44,592 bases of DNA from Firmicutes bacterium UBA3941 (GCA_002385665.1 DGDX01000013.1:1-44592); one strand, 5' to 3'; shown: positions 8,411 through 17,319, numbered from the stretch's first letter. Numbers and translations: made by a program. The notes: generated by a model from the sequence alone, not told the origin.

Positions 8411-10402
8411 ATGGATAGCAATACATATATTACACTCTTCATAGAAGAGGCGAAGGAACATATACAAATTCTCAATGATAATTTACTTAAATTAGAAACA
8501 GCAAATGAAAATAACGAACCATTAAATGAGGTTTTCCGTGCGGCCCATACCCTAAAAGGAATGGCGGGCACATTGGGATTTGAAAAAATCACAAATATAG
8601 CTCATGCTATGGAGAACGTCCTTGACGATATACGCAACCATAAAATGGAGATAACGGGTCCTACAATTGACATTTTATTAGAGTGTACAGATGCTATGGA
8701 GGCGCTAGTTCAGGATATTCTGGAATTAGGGGGTGAAGGGCCAAGGGATATAAAAAAATTGCTATCAAAACTAAACCAATCAGGGGACTCCTTTACCAAT
8801 AATGCAAGTAGTCGCCTTGACCCTGGAGTATTAAAGTTGGATGAATATCAATCAAACATTATAAACGCTGGAATCCACCAGGGATTAATTCCTTATTGGG
8901 TCGAGATAACACTTCGACCTACATGCTTATTAAAGGCAGCAAGAGCATATATCGTATTCCAAACCTTGGAGAAATTTGGGGAAATCATAAAAACCTTACC
9001 TCAAGTCCAAGATATTGAGGAAGAAAGGTTTGAAGATACCTTTGGCATGCTCCTTCTTACACAAGAGGAAGAAACAGCAATAAGACGTAGATTGGATTTG
9101 ATCTCCGAGTTGCAATCTATTAAAATCGACAAACTCCCATATGGTTTGGAAGGGGAAGGTAATGCTGGATCCACTGATTTATCCGAGGCAACCGATAGCA
9201 TTAGAGAATCTACGACCGTAAAACAGCGTATACCACAGGATAGAACCCGCATACAAACACGTAGTATAAGGGTAGATACTGAAAAACTAGACAATCTAAT
9301 GAATTTGGTCAGTGAACTGATTACAATAAAAAATACCCTGGTGGACATTACTGAGGAGAGTACTGATCCCAGTATTAAGGAATCTATGGAATACCTGGCC
9401 AGAATAACCAATGGACTTCATGATGCTGTTACCAAAGTGAGAATGGTACCGATAGAAATGGTATTTAGCCGATTTCCCAGGGTTGTCAGGGATCTGTCAA
9501 AGAATACCAAGAAAGAGATTGTTCTGGATATAGTTGGCGCAGAAACAGAGATAGATCGTACCATAATCGATGAAATAGGAGATCCATTAATACATTTATT
9601 AAGAAATGCTGTTGATCATGGGATAGAAACACCTGATCAGAGGATTAAGGTAGGGAAGGACCCTGTTGGCAGGATAGAATTGAAGGCACATCATGATGGC
9701 AATAATGTTGTTATTATTGTAGAGGATGACGGCCATGGTATTAATCTAAAAAAAATAGTTAATAAGGCTTTACAAAAGGGCTTAATATCAGATGAGTCAG
9801 TTGACAATTTAGAAGTTCAGGATATTATCAACCTTATGTTTCATCCAGGCTTTAGTACCGCAGGGTCCATATCCAATATTTCTGGTAGGGGAGTTGGAAT
9901 GGATGTAGTTAAGACCAAAGTGGAATCTATGGGAGGTACAATTGATGTAACTACCCAAGAGGGTATGGGTAGTAGATTCACGATTCGTCTACCCTTAACT
10001 TTATCAATAATCCAAGCCTTGTTAGTAGAAGTTGTAGGCGAAATCTATGCAATACCACTAAACTCTATCCAGGAGATATTAGATATTTCGGTATTCATGA
10101 TAAAGAAATTTGAAAGCCAAGAGACAATACAATACAATGGCAGATTGCTTCCCCTAGTTCGCCTCGATGAGGTATTAGATGCGAACACGACAAGGAAGCA
10201 ACAAGCCCAGAATATGAAAGTGGTAGTAGTTAAAAAAGGAGATAGGCAATTCGCATTGTCCATAGGCAATTTAATAGGGCAACAGGATATTGTAATAAAA
10301 ACATTGGGTAAATACTTGTCCAGTATCAAGATGATATCCGGAGCAACCATTCTTGGGGATGGTAGAGTAGCATTAATACTGGATATTAATCATCTAATTT
10401 AG
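8411..10402 (+). CDS. cheA: Chemotaxis histidine kinase CheA
   Basis: Cytoplasmic kinase in receptor arrays that phosphorylates CheY. Domains in order over 663 residues: HPt with phospho-histidine H46 (AAHTLKGMAGTLGF), a P2-like response-regulator docking domain (about 150-230), P3 dimerisation helices (about 285-350), HATPase with N box HLLRNAVDHG near 393-402, DDGHGIN near 438 and GRGVGMD near 492, and a C-terminal CheW-like P5 domain (about 525-660). ATG 8411 has TTTAGGGGGG (8391-8400) ten bases upstream. cheW follows 13 bases after the stop. Confidence 0.98.
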   Translation: MDSNTYITLFIEEAKEHIQILNDNLLKLETANENNEPLNEVFRAAHTLKGMAGTLGFEKITNIAHAMENVLDDIRNHKMEITGPTIDILLECTDAMEALVQDILELGGEGPRDIKKLLSKLNQSGDSFTNNASSRLDPGVLKLDEYQSNIINAGIHQGLIPYWVEITLRPTCLLKAARAYIVFQTLEKFGEIIKTLPQVQDIEEERFEDTFGMLLLTQEEETAIRRRLDLISELQSIKIDKLPYGLEGEGNAGSTDLSEATDSIRESTTVKQRIPQDRTRIQTRSIRVDTEKLDNLMNLVSELITIKNTLVDITEESTDPSIKESMEYLARITNGLHDAVTKVRMVPIEMVFSRFPRVVRDLSKNTKKEIVLDIVGAETEIDRTIIDEIGDPLIHLLRNAVDHGIETPDQRIKVGKDPVGRIELKAHHDGNNVVIIVEDDGHGINLKKIVNKALQKGLISDESVDNLEVQDIINLMFHPGFSTAGSISNISGRGVGMDVVKTKVESMGGTIDVTTQEGMGSRFTIRLPLTLSIIQALLVEVVGEIYAIPLNSIQEILDISVFMIKKFESQETIQYNGRLLPLVRLDEVLDANTTRKQQAQNMKVVVVKKGDRQFALSIGNLIGQQDIVIKTLGKYLSSIKMISGATILGDGRVALILDINHLI

Positions 10403-10415
10403 GGGGTTGACGATA

Positions 10416-10880
10416 ATGGCTAGTATTAACGAAGAAAAAAGCGAATCTATGAGCAGACAATTCGTTAGTTTCGGTCTAGGTGATAATGTCTATGGATTAG
10501 ATATATTGATGACTGAATCTATAGAAAGAATGTCCAATATTACCAGGGTCCCAAAAGCCTCAAAATATGTTCTTGGGGTAATCAACGTAAGAGGGGATAT
10601 TATTCCGGTAATTAGTCTGAGAAATAGGCTAGGAATAGGGGAAGCAAAATATAGTGAGGATAGTCGTATAATTATTACATCATTTGATGGATTTCGAGTA
10701 GGTGTATTGGTAGATAGGGTTATCAATGTCTTTACTGCTCCTGAAAGGGATATACAAAGTGGTGAGGCTATTTTTCAGAATGGTTTAAATGAGCATGTTT
10801 CCGGGATCATAAATCAGGAAAGTGGTCATGTTTTGATTTTGGATTTAGCAAGAGTACTGGATTTAGGGGGATCGGCATGA
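10416..10880 (+). CDS. cheW: Chemotaxis coupling protein CheW
   Basis: Adaptor linking chemoreceptors to CheA. The 154-residue protein is a single CheW domain with RVPKASKYVLGVINVRGDII, the usual receptor/kinase interface, and VGVLVDRVINVF. I use ATG 10416 because AGGGGG at 10401-10406 is 9 bases upstream; the in-frame TTG at 10407 abuts that Shine-Dalgarno and is unlikely to start translation. The stop overlaps cheC as ATGA. Confidence 0.95.
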   Translation: MASINEEKSESMSRQFVSFGLGDNVYGLDILMTESIERMSNITRVPKASKYVLGVINVRGDIIPVISLRNRLGIGEAKYSEDSRIIITSFDGFRVGVLVDRVINVFTAPERDIQSGEAIFQNGLNEHVSGIINQESGHVLILDLARVLDLGGSA

Positions 10881-11488
10881 CCTTTTTAGACGGTATCTAT
10901 CTAGATGCATTAAAAGAGGTAGGTAATATCGGAGCTGGTACTGCTGCGACTTCTTTGTCGAAATTGCTAAATAGAAGGGTGAATATGAACGTACCGGAAA
11001 TAAAAATATTAAGTTTTAATGAGGTTGAAACTGTTGTTGGAGGGGCAGAAAAGCTAGTAGCCGGTATATACCTTGAATTCATAGGTGATATCCAAGGTAC
11101 CATATTGTATATTCTGGATAGGGATTCAGCCAATAACCTCCTACGCTTGTTAATACCTAACCATTGTATAAAATCACAATTTGGTTTTTCCCCTATAGAA
11201 TCTTCAGCTCTCCGTGAAGTTGGTAATATATTAGCAAGTGCATATTTAGGTTCTCTATCAACCTTTACTGGACTATTTGTTAAGCCATCAATTCCAGACC
11301 TGGCTTATGATATGGCTGGTGCAATTCTCAGTGTACCATTAATTGAATTCGGTCAGATTGGTGAACAGGCATTCTTTATTGAAACCATATTTATAGATGG
11401 GTTGGATAGAATAAAGGGTAATTTTTTCTTGATACCGAATATAGATTCCTATCCCATTATTCTAAAGTCATTAGGAGTATTAAAATGA
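10877..11488 (+). CDS. cheC: CheY-phosphate phosphatase CheC
   Basis: Dephosphorylates CheY-P and, when complexed with CheD, contributes to adaptation. The 203-residue protein has the internal two-fold repeat with both ExxN active-site motifs: E14/N17 in ALKEVGNIGAG and a second copy near residues 113-116 in ALREVGNILAS. Two intact sites distinguish it from CheX and from short one-site paralogues. It overlaps cheW and cheD by 4 nt each, so cheW-cheC-cheD are probably made in fixed proportion. Confidence 0.95.
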   Translation: MTFLDGIYLDALKEVGNIGAGTAATSLSKLLNRRVNMNVPEIKILSFNEVETVVGGAEKLVAGIYLEFIGDIQGTILYILDRDSANNLLRLLIPNHCIKSQFGFSPIESSALREVGNILASAYLGSLSTFTGLFVKPSIPDLAYDMAGAILSVPLIEFGQIGEQAFFIETIFIDGLDRIKGNFFLIPNIDSYPIILKSLGVLK

Positions 11489-11973
11489 TACAAAGGGTGA
11501 AGGTGGGGATGGCAGACCTGAATACCGTAAAATCACCCGGAATCTTGGTAACACTGGGTTTAGGATCTTGTGTGGGCATTGCTCTTTATGACGAGCATGT
11601 TAAAATAGCAGGTCTGGCCCATATCATGCTTCCCTGTAGCAATTTAATAAAGAACAACGAAAACAAAGCAAAGTTTGCCGATACTGCCATTTTGCAATTA
11701 GTCGAAGATATGATTGCATTAGGGGCTAAAAAGGAAAGATTAAAAGCCAAGCTTGCGGGAGGCGCACAAATGTTTTCCTTTAATGGTCGCGATAGCAAAC
11801 TTTTAAAAATTGGCGAGAGGAATGTTATTTCTAGTTTGGATACTTTGAGGAAATTAAACATACCTGTGGTTAGCCAGGATACTGGTGGGAATTACGGTAG
11901 AACTGTAGAGCTATATGCTGAAACCGGAGATTTCTTAATTAAGACAATCGGACACGGAAAAAAATGGATTTGA
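11485..11973 (+). CDS. cheD: Chemoreceptor glutamine deamidase CheD
   Basis: Deamidates glutamines on chemoreceptors and binds CheC. The 162-residue protein has the predicted catalytic triad at C29 (LGSCVGIALYD), H46 (AGLAHIMLP) and T23, spaced as in Thermotoga CheD (C27, H44, T21). ATG 11485 overlaps the cheC stop. After its stop there are 47 bases before sigD, the largest gap within this part of the operon; I see no terminator in it. Confidence 0.95.
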   Translation: MIQRVKVGMADLNTVKSPGILVTLGLGSCVGIALYDEHVKIAGLAHIMLPCSNLIKNNENKAKFADTAILQLVEDMIALGAKKERLKAKLAGGAQMFSFNGRDSKLLKIGERNVISSLDTLRKLNIPVVSQDTGGNYGRTVELYAETGDFLIKTIGHGKKWI

Positions 11974-12020
11974 CTTTTCTGAAAGGTAACCTTGGAATCT
12001 CTGAGGATTGAGGGAGGCAA

Positions 12021-12800
12021 ATGACGCAAAAAGATGATGTTAGTATAGAAAATTTATGGATCAAATTCAAAAGGAATGGCGATCTCCAGCTAAGGAATCA
12101 ATTAATTGTACACTACAGCGATCTGGTAAATCGTGTTGTGAATAGAATTGCTATAAAATACATGGATCATATGGATATAGATGATCTTATAGGTTATGGT
12201 ATCTTTGGATTAATAGATGCGGTAGAAAAATTTGATCTTGATAGGGGAATTAAGTTCGAAACCTACGCTTCTTTTAGAATACGTGGTGAGATAATAGATC
12301 GCATACGACAGCAGGATTGGATTCCAAGAAGTCTGAGAGCTAAGGTCAGACAGGTAGAAAGAGCTCTTGAAGAACTAGAAATGAAGCAGGGGCGGAATGT
12401 TCCTGATGAAGAATTAGCAGACTATATGGGTATTAGTCTAGATGAACTAAATACCCTAATGGGACAGATGCATACTTCAGCAATATTATCCTTGGATAGT
12501 CATATACTCGATATTGTAGGTATGCCTAGTGAATTGGTTGGTAGTGAGGGGATACCTGAAGAACATGCTGTGACCAATGAACTGAAGGAAATACTGGGAC
12601 AGGCCATCGGACAATTGACAGAGAGAGAGCAAAAGATTGTGGATCTTTACTATTATCACGAATTAACCTTGAAGGAAATAGGTATGGTTATTGGAGTATC
12701 TGAATCCAGGGTATCGCAATTGCTTTCAAGAGCATTGTTAAAGCTTAAAAACAAGCTCAAAGGAGCTGGCTTGTATCTTAAGGAGGAAGACCATGGATAG
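12021..12800 (+). CDS. sigD: Flagellar sigma factor SigD/FliA
   Basis: Sigma-28-family factor directing RNA polymerase to late flagellar and motility genes. The 259-residue product has region 2 (about 25-95, including DDLIGYGIFGLIDAVEKFD and FETYASFRIRGEIIDRIR), region 3, and a region 4 helix-turn-helix near 215-243 (LTLKEIGMVIGVSESRVSQL). Start ATG 12021 follows GGGAGG. As in B. subtilis it sits near the end of the fla/che operon, so its level depends on full-length operon transcription. It overlaps the next gene by 8 nt. Confidence 0.97.
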   Translation: MTQKDDVSIENLWIKFKRNGDLQLRNQLIVHYSDLVNRVVNRIAIKYMDHMDIDDLIGYGIFGLIDAVEKFDLDRGIKFETYASFRIRGEIIDRIRQQDWIPRSLRAKVRQVERALEELEMKQGRNVPDEELADYMGISLDELNTLMGQMHTSAILSLDSHILDIVGMPSELVGSEGIPEEHAVTNELKEILGQAIGQLTEREQKIVDLYYYHELTLKEIGMVIGVSESRVSQLLSRALLKLKNKLKGAGLYLKEEDHG

Positions 12801-14418
12801 TGGTAAAGCTGTGAAAAGACTTTCAGAGAATACTTATTTTTCACTAGAATACAGAGATGATGGCGTATTTTTTTCAGTTTCTCCATCCGAGGACGGACTC
12901 TCGAAGGATGACGAACTGAACATATTAAACTATATAAGAAGAAAAGAGATAAAGAATGTCGATAGCACAGCTATATTTAATGCTATATACGAGAAACCCG
13001 GCGATGAAGTAAAAATAGCTGATTCACAAAATGAAAAATTTTTAGACCAAGATATTGAAATCAGGGTGATTAACAGGGGGATGGAGGCACGCGCTACACT
13101 CTTGCCCGGTGAGCGAGGTAAGAAACTAACCTCCAAAAAAGCAATTGAAGCATTGCGCCGGAAGGGGATTGTTTTTGGTATAGATGAAGCTGCTATAGAG
13201 AGGATGCTAAACCAGGAGATCTATTATAAGGAGGTAGCCATTGCCTATGGTAAACCGCCTCAAAAGGGACGGGATGCCAGGATTGAATATCACATTAATT
13301 TTAATCATGAAGTAAAACCTAGTATTTTAGAAGATGGGACGGTTGACTATAAAAATTTGAATATGATACAAAACGTTACAAAAGGGCAAATATTGGCGGA
13401 TCTTATTCCGGCTACAGAAGGAATACCCGGAAGAACCGTCCTTGGTAAAACCATTGCAGCGAGACCTGGAAGGAAGCTATCGCTACCAATGGGTAAGAAC
13501 ACTATTATTTCTGATAATAAGTTGTCTTTAATTGCTGGAATAGATGGGAAGGCTGAGTTGCTGGATGGGAAAATTCATGTTTTTGCTGTCTATGAAGTTC
13601 CGGGCAATGTGGACAATTCTACAGGCAATATTGATTTTGTAGGAAACGTCATAGTCAATGGGAATGTGCTGACGGGTTTTGAGATTAAGGCCGGGGGATA
13701 TGTCGAAGTAAGGGGTGTTGTTGAAGGGGCAAGCATATTTGCAAAAGGCGATGTGGTCCTCAAACAGGGTATGCAGGGAATGGGTAAAGGATATATCGAG
13801 TCCCATGGAAATGTTGTAGCCAGATTTATTGAAAACGGTACTGTATCTGCAAAAGGTGACATTATTACTGAGGTCATACTACATAGTGCCATAAGCTGTG
13901 GGGGCAAGGTTGAAGTTGCAGGAAGAAAGGGCCTAATTGCCGGAGGTTCTATTTCTGCGGGTAGCGATATATCGGCAATAAACATTGGGTCTCCTATGGC
14001 AACCGTTACTGAACTAGAGGTTGGGATCAGTCCCGTCTTGCGAGAGGAATATTCTGCCTTGGTCAGACAAATGGATGAAATTACCCAAGAAATAAAGAAG
14101 GCGGATCAATGCCTTGCTCTATTGGGTAAGATGGAATCCAAAGGGAGCTTATCTACAGATAAGGCGGAGCTTAAATTAAAAGCAATTAGAACAAAATTAA
14201 CTTATGGTCAGAAAATACCAGTAATAAAAGCTAGGATTATTGAACTGGATGATCTATTCAAAGGTGCATATAATGGTAGAATAAACATCAAGGGGACAGT
14301 ATATCCTGGTGTAAAAATCGTCATCGGGACATCTGTGCTATATATAAAGGAACAGGAACAACATGTTACTTTTATCAGAGAACACGGAGATGTGGTGAGG
14401 ACTTCTTACCTAAGTTAG
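12793..14418 (+). CDS. FapA family (DUF342) protein
   Basis: A 541-residue member of the DUF342/FapA family, often found next to flagellar genes in Clostridia; members have been linked to flagellar or polar assembly, but the exact job is not established. The N-terminal 90 residues are a small separate domain. The middle (about 250-410) is a right-handed beta-helix-like series of short glycine-rich repeats (GGYVEVRGVVEG, AKGDVVLKQG, SAKGDIITEV, GGKVEVAGRKG), consistent with polymer-type cytoskeletal folds. A coiled coil follows (about 415-480). ATG 12793 overlaps sigD by 8 nt and has AGGAGGA just upstream. No signal peptide or membrane segment is seen. Confidence 0.85.
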   Translation: MDSGKAVKRLSENTYFSLEYRDDGVFFSVSPSEDGLSKDDELNILNYIRRKEIKNVDSTAIFNAIYEKPGDEVKIADSQNEKFLDQDIEIRVINRGMEARATLLPGERGKKLTSKKAIEALRRKGIVFGIDEAAIERMLNQEIYYKEVAIAYGKPPQKGRDARIEYHINFNHEVKPSILEDGTVDYKNLNMIQNVTKGQILADLIPATEGIPGRTVLGKTIAARPGRKLSLPMGKNTIISDNKLSLIAGIDGKAELLDGKIHVFAVYEVPGNVDNSTGNIDFVGNVIVNGNVLTGFEIKAGGYVEVRGVVEGASIFAKGDVVLKQGMQGMGKGYIESHGNVVARFIENGTVSAKGDIITEVILHSAISCGGKVEVAGRKGLIAGGSISAGSDISAINIGSPMATVTELEVGISPVLREEYSALVRQMDEITQEIKKADQCLALLGKMESKGSLSTDKAELKLKAIRTKLTYGQKIPVIKARIIELDDLFKGAYNGRINIKGTVYPGVKIVIGTSVLYIKEQEQHVTFIREHGDVVRTSYLS

Positions 14419-14428
14419 GAGGGGTTTT

Positions 14429-14749
14429 ATGTCGATCAGACCCGTTGATATGCAAGTTGCAATACAGAGATCTGACCAATATATAAAGGAATTAAATAGA
14501 GATGGCCAGATTGTAAACAATCAATTTGGAATTGCGGTCGAAACTCAGAAGATGGCATTACAATCCCAACGTGAAGTTAGTTCTCCCCAAGCATCTAAAT
14601 ATAACACTATTAAAAGGGATGATGCCAATAAGACAAATACAGGGAATACTCCTCGTAAGAATAGAAAAAGAACAACTAGTAACGGAGATAAAAAGGATAG
14701 TTTATTAGCAGATGGCGATAAAGGGGCATTTATAGATATCATTATATGA
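14429..14749 (+). CDS. Small hydrophilic protein of unknown function in the flagellar operon
   Basis: A 106-residue protein with no recognisable domain. It begins MSIRPVDMQVAIQRSDQYIK, then has a glutamine-rich stretch (about 30-55) and a strongly basic, low-complexity middle (about 60-95), ending in hydrophobic IDIII. Small proteins beginning with an IRPxDMQ-like motif and carrying a charged tail are a recurring feature after sigD in Clostridia, as far as I recall. ATG 14429 lies behind AGGAGGGG, 10 bases after the DUF342 stop. It lacks membrane segments. It could be a scaffold or export substrate; nothing in the sequence decides this. Confidence 0.7.
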   Translation: MSIRPVDMQVAIQRSDQYIKELNRDGQIVNNQFGIAVETQKMALQSQREVSSPQASKYNTIKRDDANKTNTGNTPRKNRKRTTSNGDKKDSLLADGDKGAFIDIII

Positions 14750-14757
14750 GGTGACTT

Positions 14758-15219
14758 ATGGGTAAAAGTTTCTATATCTTACTATGGGGTGGTTTGTTTT
14801 TTCTATCAATTGGTTTGTGGATGATGAAACGAGACAAAGATGAGATGCGAATGCGGGAAGCCAGGATGATCGAAAAGGAAAACAGTCTTTATGAGCTGTA
14901 TGAATCCTTAGAGGAGATAATGAATGAAATGATCTATCATTATAGAGATAGGGATAGTGCAGAGTCCACCCCCATTACAACTAAAGATGATAGATATGAT
15001 CCCGTATTGGAAACAATAGATCAGCAAAGTACTATAGAGAAATCGGAGTACGAAAGTCAGGATAAAGTAGAAGGTTTAAGGGTTCTGGACTCTGAAAGAC
15101 AGAAATATCACCAAATTACAAGCCTTATAGATCAGGGGTTTTCCATAGAGGAAATAGCAAAAGAGTTGGGGATTGGTAAAGGGGAGATAATGCTGGTTTT
15201 AAAGCTTTATAAAGGATAG
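14758..15219 (+). CDS. Membrane-anchored HTH-like protein at the swrB position
   Basis: A 153-residue protein with one N-terminal membrane segment (about residues 5-23), a charged, probably coiled-coil middle (24-110) and a C-terminal helix-turn-helix-like module (ITSLIDQGFSIEEIAKELGI at about 119-138, then GKGEIMLVLKL). This layout resembles DUF6115-type proteins and the arrangement of B. subtilis SwrB, which occupies the same slot after sigD and promotes flagellar basal-body assembly. Homology to SwrB is inferred from position and architecture, not from clear sequence identity. GAGGTG precedes ATG 14758. Confidence 0.7.
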   Translation: MGKSFYILLWGGLFFLSIGLWMMKRDKDEMRMREARMIEKENSLYELYESLEEIMNEMIYHYRDRDSAESTPITTKDDRYDPVLETIDQQSTIEKSEYESQDKVEGLRVLDSERQKYHQITSLIDQGFSIEEIAKELGIGKGEIMLVLKLYKG

Positions 15220-15230
15220 GAGTATGGACG

Positions 15231-15458
15231 ATGAGAGGTTTTACATTATCCGCCTTTTTTATTGGGATCGGCCTTGGTATGGTCTTAAGCTTTTTTATCA
15301 TTAACGACATAACTAAATCCAATCCTACAATTGATATTGATAGGATACCTGATGAGATTGTAATACAAAGGGCTAGGGAGATCGGCCTTATTGATCCCTA
15401 TGAGGGCGTATATAAGGACTCCATTGAAGAAAAACAATTAAAGGAAAATAGTCCTTGA
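15231..15458 (+). CDS. Small single-pass membrane protein, last gene of the motility operon
   Basis: A 75-residue protein with one N-terminal membrane helix (about residues 4-24, rich in GIGLGMVLSF) and a short soluble tail containing IPDEIVIQRAREIGLIDPYEG. That tail resembles the small D/E-E-I-I-x-R-A-R-E-L-G-M motif seen in short membrane proteins of Clostridia. Function unknown. ATG 15231 has AGGAG (15218-15222) 8 bases upstream; an ATG at 15224 is in another frame. Its stop codon lies inside the -35 box of the rpsB promoter. Confidence 0.7.
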   Translation: MRGFTLSAFFIGIGLGMVLSFFIINDITKSNPTIDIDRIPDEIVIQRAREIGLIDPYEGVYKDSIEEKQLKENSP

Positions 15459-15483
15459 AAATTAGGTTTGGTTATGCTATACT
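15455..15483 (+). promoter_or_regulatory. Strong sigma-A promoter for rpsB
   Basis: TTGAAA at 15455-15460, a 17-base spacer, then TATACT at 15478-15483, preceded by TGC (an extended -10). This is a near-consensus housekeeping promoter. It overlaps the 3' end of the last motility gene, so rpsB can be expressed independently of the fla/che operon. Expected transcript start is near 15490. Confidence 0.85.
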
Positions 15484-15501
15484 ACTGACGGTGAAAACAC
15501 A

Positions 15502-15560
15502 CCCTTTTTGACGGAAAAACCAGTGCCTTGTAGAGGTAGTTTTTTCGAATGAAGAAAGGG
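15502..15560 (+). promoter_or_regulatory. Folded 5' leader of rpsB
   Basis: Within the roughly 98-nt predicted leader, CGGAAAAAC (15512-15520) pairs with GTTTTTTCG (15539-15547), with GCCT/AGGT pairing inside and CCCTTT (15502-15507) pairing with AAAGGG (15555-15560) outside. It forms one long rod ending about 12 nt before the Shine-Dalgarno. No U-run follows the stem, so it is not a normal terminator. Autoregulatory leaders of ribosomal protein S2 are known in bacteria; whether this belongs to a described family cannot be told by eye. Confidence 0.55.
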
Positions 15561-15587
15561 GAGGAATAACTGAGGAGGTGAATGAAA

Positions 15588-16301
15588 GTGGCAGTAGTCA
15601 GCATGAAGGAATTACTGGAAGCCGGTGTCCATTTTGGACATCAAACCCGTCGATGGAATCCCAAGATGGCGACATATATTTTTACCGAGAGAAACGGTAT
15701 TTATATTGTTGATCTTCAAAAGACAGTTCGTAAGATGGAGGAAGCCTATAATTTTATTAGGGATTTAGCTGCGGAAGGAAAAGAGATCTTGTTTGTTGGA
15801 ACCAAGAAGCAAGCTCAGGAGGCCATTGAATACGAAGCTCAAAGATGTGGTATGTTTTACGTAAATCAGAGATGGCTGGGGGGCATGCTCACCAACTTTA
15901 AGACCATCCGCACGAGGATTGATGAACTCCATCGCTTAAACCAAATGGAAGAAGACGGATCATTTGATATCCTTCCTAAAAAAGAAGTCATCAAACTTCG
16001 GTTAGAAAGGGATAAACTAGAAAGAAATCTTGGCGGGATAAAAGGGATGAAAAGGCTCCCTGCAGCAATCTATGTAGTTGATCCAAGAAAGGAAAGAATT
16101 GCCATAGCTGAGGCTCGTAAACTGGGTATACCCATTATTGCAATTGTTGATACCAATTGTGATCCGGATGAAGTTGATTATGTTATCCCTGGAAACGATG
16201 ATGCAATTCGTGCCGTTAAACTGATTACTTCTAAAATTGCGGATGCAGTCTTGGAAGGACGCCAAGGCGAACAGTTAACCGATGTGAATGAGGAGCAATA
16301 A
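15588..16301 (+). CDS. rpsB: 30S ribosomal protein S2
   Basis: Component of the small ribosomal subunit. From GTG 15588 the product is 237 residues and begins [20 protein letters not shown], the standard S2 start. GAGGAGGTG (15572-15580) lies 7 bases upstream; an ATG at 15582 is only one base from it and would add two non-conserved residues. Conserved blocks include [28 protein letters not shown] and [10 protein letters not shown]. The acidic tail is short. Driven by the promoter at 15455; tsf follows after a long 281-base gap. Confidence 0.97.
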   Translation: MAVVSMKELLEAGVHFGHQTRRWNPKMATYIFTERNGIYIVDLQKTVRKMEEAYNFIRDLAAEGKEILFVGTKKQAQEAIEYEAQRCGMFYVNQRWLGGMLTNFKTIRTRIDELHRLNQMEEDGSFDILPKKEVIKLRLERDKLERNLGGIKGMKRLPAAIYVVDPRKERIAIAEARKLGIPIIAIVDTNCDPDEVDYVIPGNDDAIRAVKLITSKIADAVLEGRQGEQLTDVNEEQ

Positions 16302-16304
16302 TGA

Positions 16305-16340
16305 ATAAGGGGGAAGAAAGGTTATCCGTTCTTCCCTTAA
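16305..16340 (+). terminator. Hairpin after rpsB, weak terminator or attenuator
   Basis: GGGAAGAA (16311-16318) pairs with TTCTTCCC (16329-16336), and the loop has an extra GG/CC pair. The tail is TTAATTGTTAAT rather than a clean T run, so termination is probably partial. This would lower tsf transcription relative to rpsB or stabilise the rpsB 3' end. Confidence 0.55.
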
Positions 16341-16582
16341 TTGTTAATATGAAGCATTGGAAAATGTAATAAGTTTCAGTCAATAGCGATCATTTATTGA
16401 AATGAGGCTTAATTGCCATCATACATATCATTAGCTGTTACTAAAGAATAAATAAATGGCTTTAGAATGTTTAAGTTGTGTTGTTTTATGTTTAAAAACA
16501 TTAGAAAAGGTACTTGCAATATCAATAACAAAGAATAAATAGTTATTACAATAAGAAGTTAGAATTAAGGGAGGAATGCTAC
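16341..16582 (+). other. AT-rich spacer and leader between rpsB and tsf
   Basis: No gene is seen in these 242 bases. They hold three short dyads: CTAAAG/CTTTAG (16441-16465), the palindrome ATGTTTAAAAACAT (16488-16501) and AATAAC/GTTATT (16524-16547). I could not find a promoter with good -35 and -10 boxes; TTGCAA near 16514 followed by TAAATA is a weak candidate. The tsf Shine-Dalgarno GGGAGG ends the stretch. Confidence 0.4.
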
Positions 16583-17230
16583 ATGATTACAGCTTCAATG
16601 GTAAAAGAACTCAGGGAACGTACCGGAGTTGGAATGATGGATTGTAAAAGAGCTCTCCAAGATTCAAATGGGGATATGGAAAAAGCCATTGAGTTATTGC
16701 GGGAAAGAGGGCTAGCATCTGCAGCAAAAAAGGCTGGTAGGATAGCAGCTGAAGGAATAGTAGATTCCTATATACATGGCGGAGGAAGAATTGGTGTTCT
16801 GGTTGAAGTTAATTGCGAGACGGATTTCGTAGCCAAGACTGACGAGTTTAAGACTTTTGTCAGGGACATCGCTATGCATATAGCGGCTACTAATCCTCAA
16901 TATGTTTCACGGGACCAGATTCCCCAAGAGATTCTGGAAAAAGAGAAAGAGATTCTAAGGGCTCAAGCAATAAATGAAGGGAAACCTGAGAAGATTGCTG
17001 ATAGAATGGTTGCTGGAAGAATTGAGAAATATATAAAGGAAATATGCCTTATGGAACAGCCTTTTGTTAAGGATCCAGACAAGACAGTTCAGGATGTGCT
17101 AAACGAACAGATTGCTACCATCGGGGAAAATATGAGCGTGCGTAGATTTGTTCGTTTTGAAAAGGGTGAAGGTTTAGAAAAGAGACAAGATGACTTTGCT
17201 GACGAGGTAATGAGCCAAGTACGAGGCTAA
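16583..17230 (+). CDS. tsf: Translation elongation factor Ts
   Basis: Nucleotide exchange factor for EF-Tu. The 215-residue protein is the short form common in Clostridia. The N-terminal UBA-like domain with [19 protein letters not shown] is followed by the EF-Tu contact region [16 protein letters not shown]. The C-terminal part is compact, with a single core subdomain and a coiled-coil-like segment around 130-185. ATG 16583 follows AAGGGAGG. A clear terminator lies directly after the stop. Confidence 0.97.
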   Translation: MITASMVKELRERTGVGMMDCKRALQDSNGDMEKAIELLRERGLASAAKKAGRIAAEGIVDSYIHGGGRIGVLVEVNCETDFVAKTDEFKTFVRDIAMHIAATNPQYVSRDQIPQEILEKEKEILRAQAINEGKPEKIADRMVAGRIEKYIKEICLMEQPFVKDPDKTVQDVLNEQIATIGENMSVRRFVRFEKGEGLEKRQDDFADEVMSQVRG

Positions 17231-17233
17231 CGA

Positions 17234-17259
17234 AGAACACATCTGTGTTCTCTTTTTTT
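17234..17259 (+). terminator. Intrinsic terminator after tsf
   Basis: AGAACAC (17234-17240) pairs with GTGTTCT (17245-17251) around a 4-base loop, followed by C and seven T. It ends the rpsB-tsf unit. Confidence 0.9.
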
Positions 17260-17319
17260 ATGAAATATACATGGTAAAGTCTATCCTGTTATACCGATTA
17301 ATAAAATAACGTTTCTGAT

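Noticed and set aside
13528..13985. Long minus-strand open frames opposite the DUF342 gene and other genes
   Set aside because: They are mirror frames of well-supported plus-strand genes, lack plausible ribosome-binding sites and encode low-complexity Ser/Pro/Ile-rich peptides.
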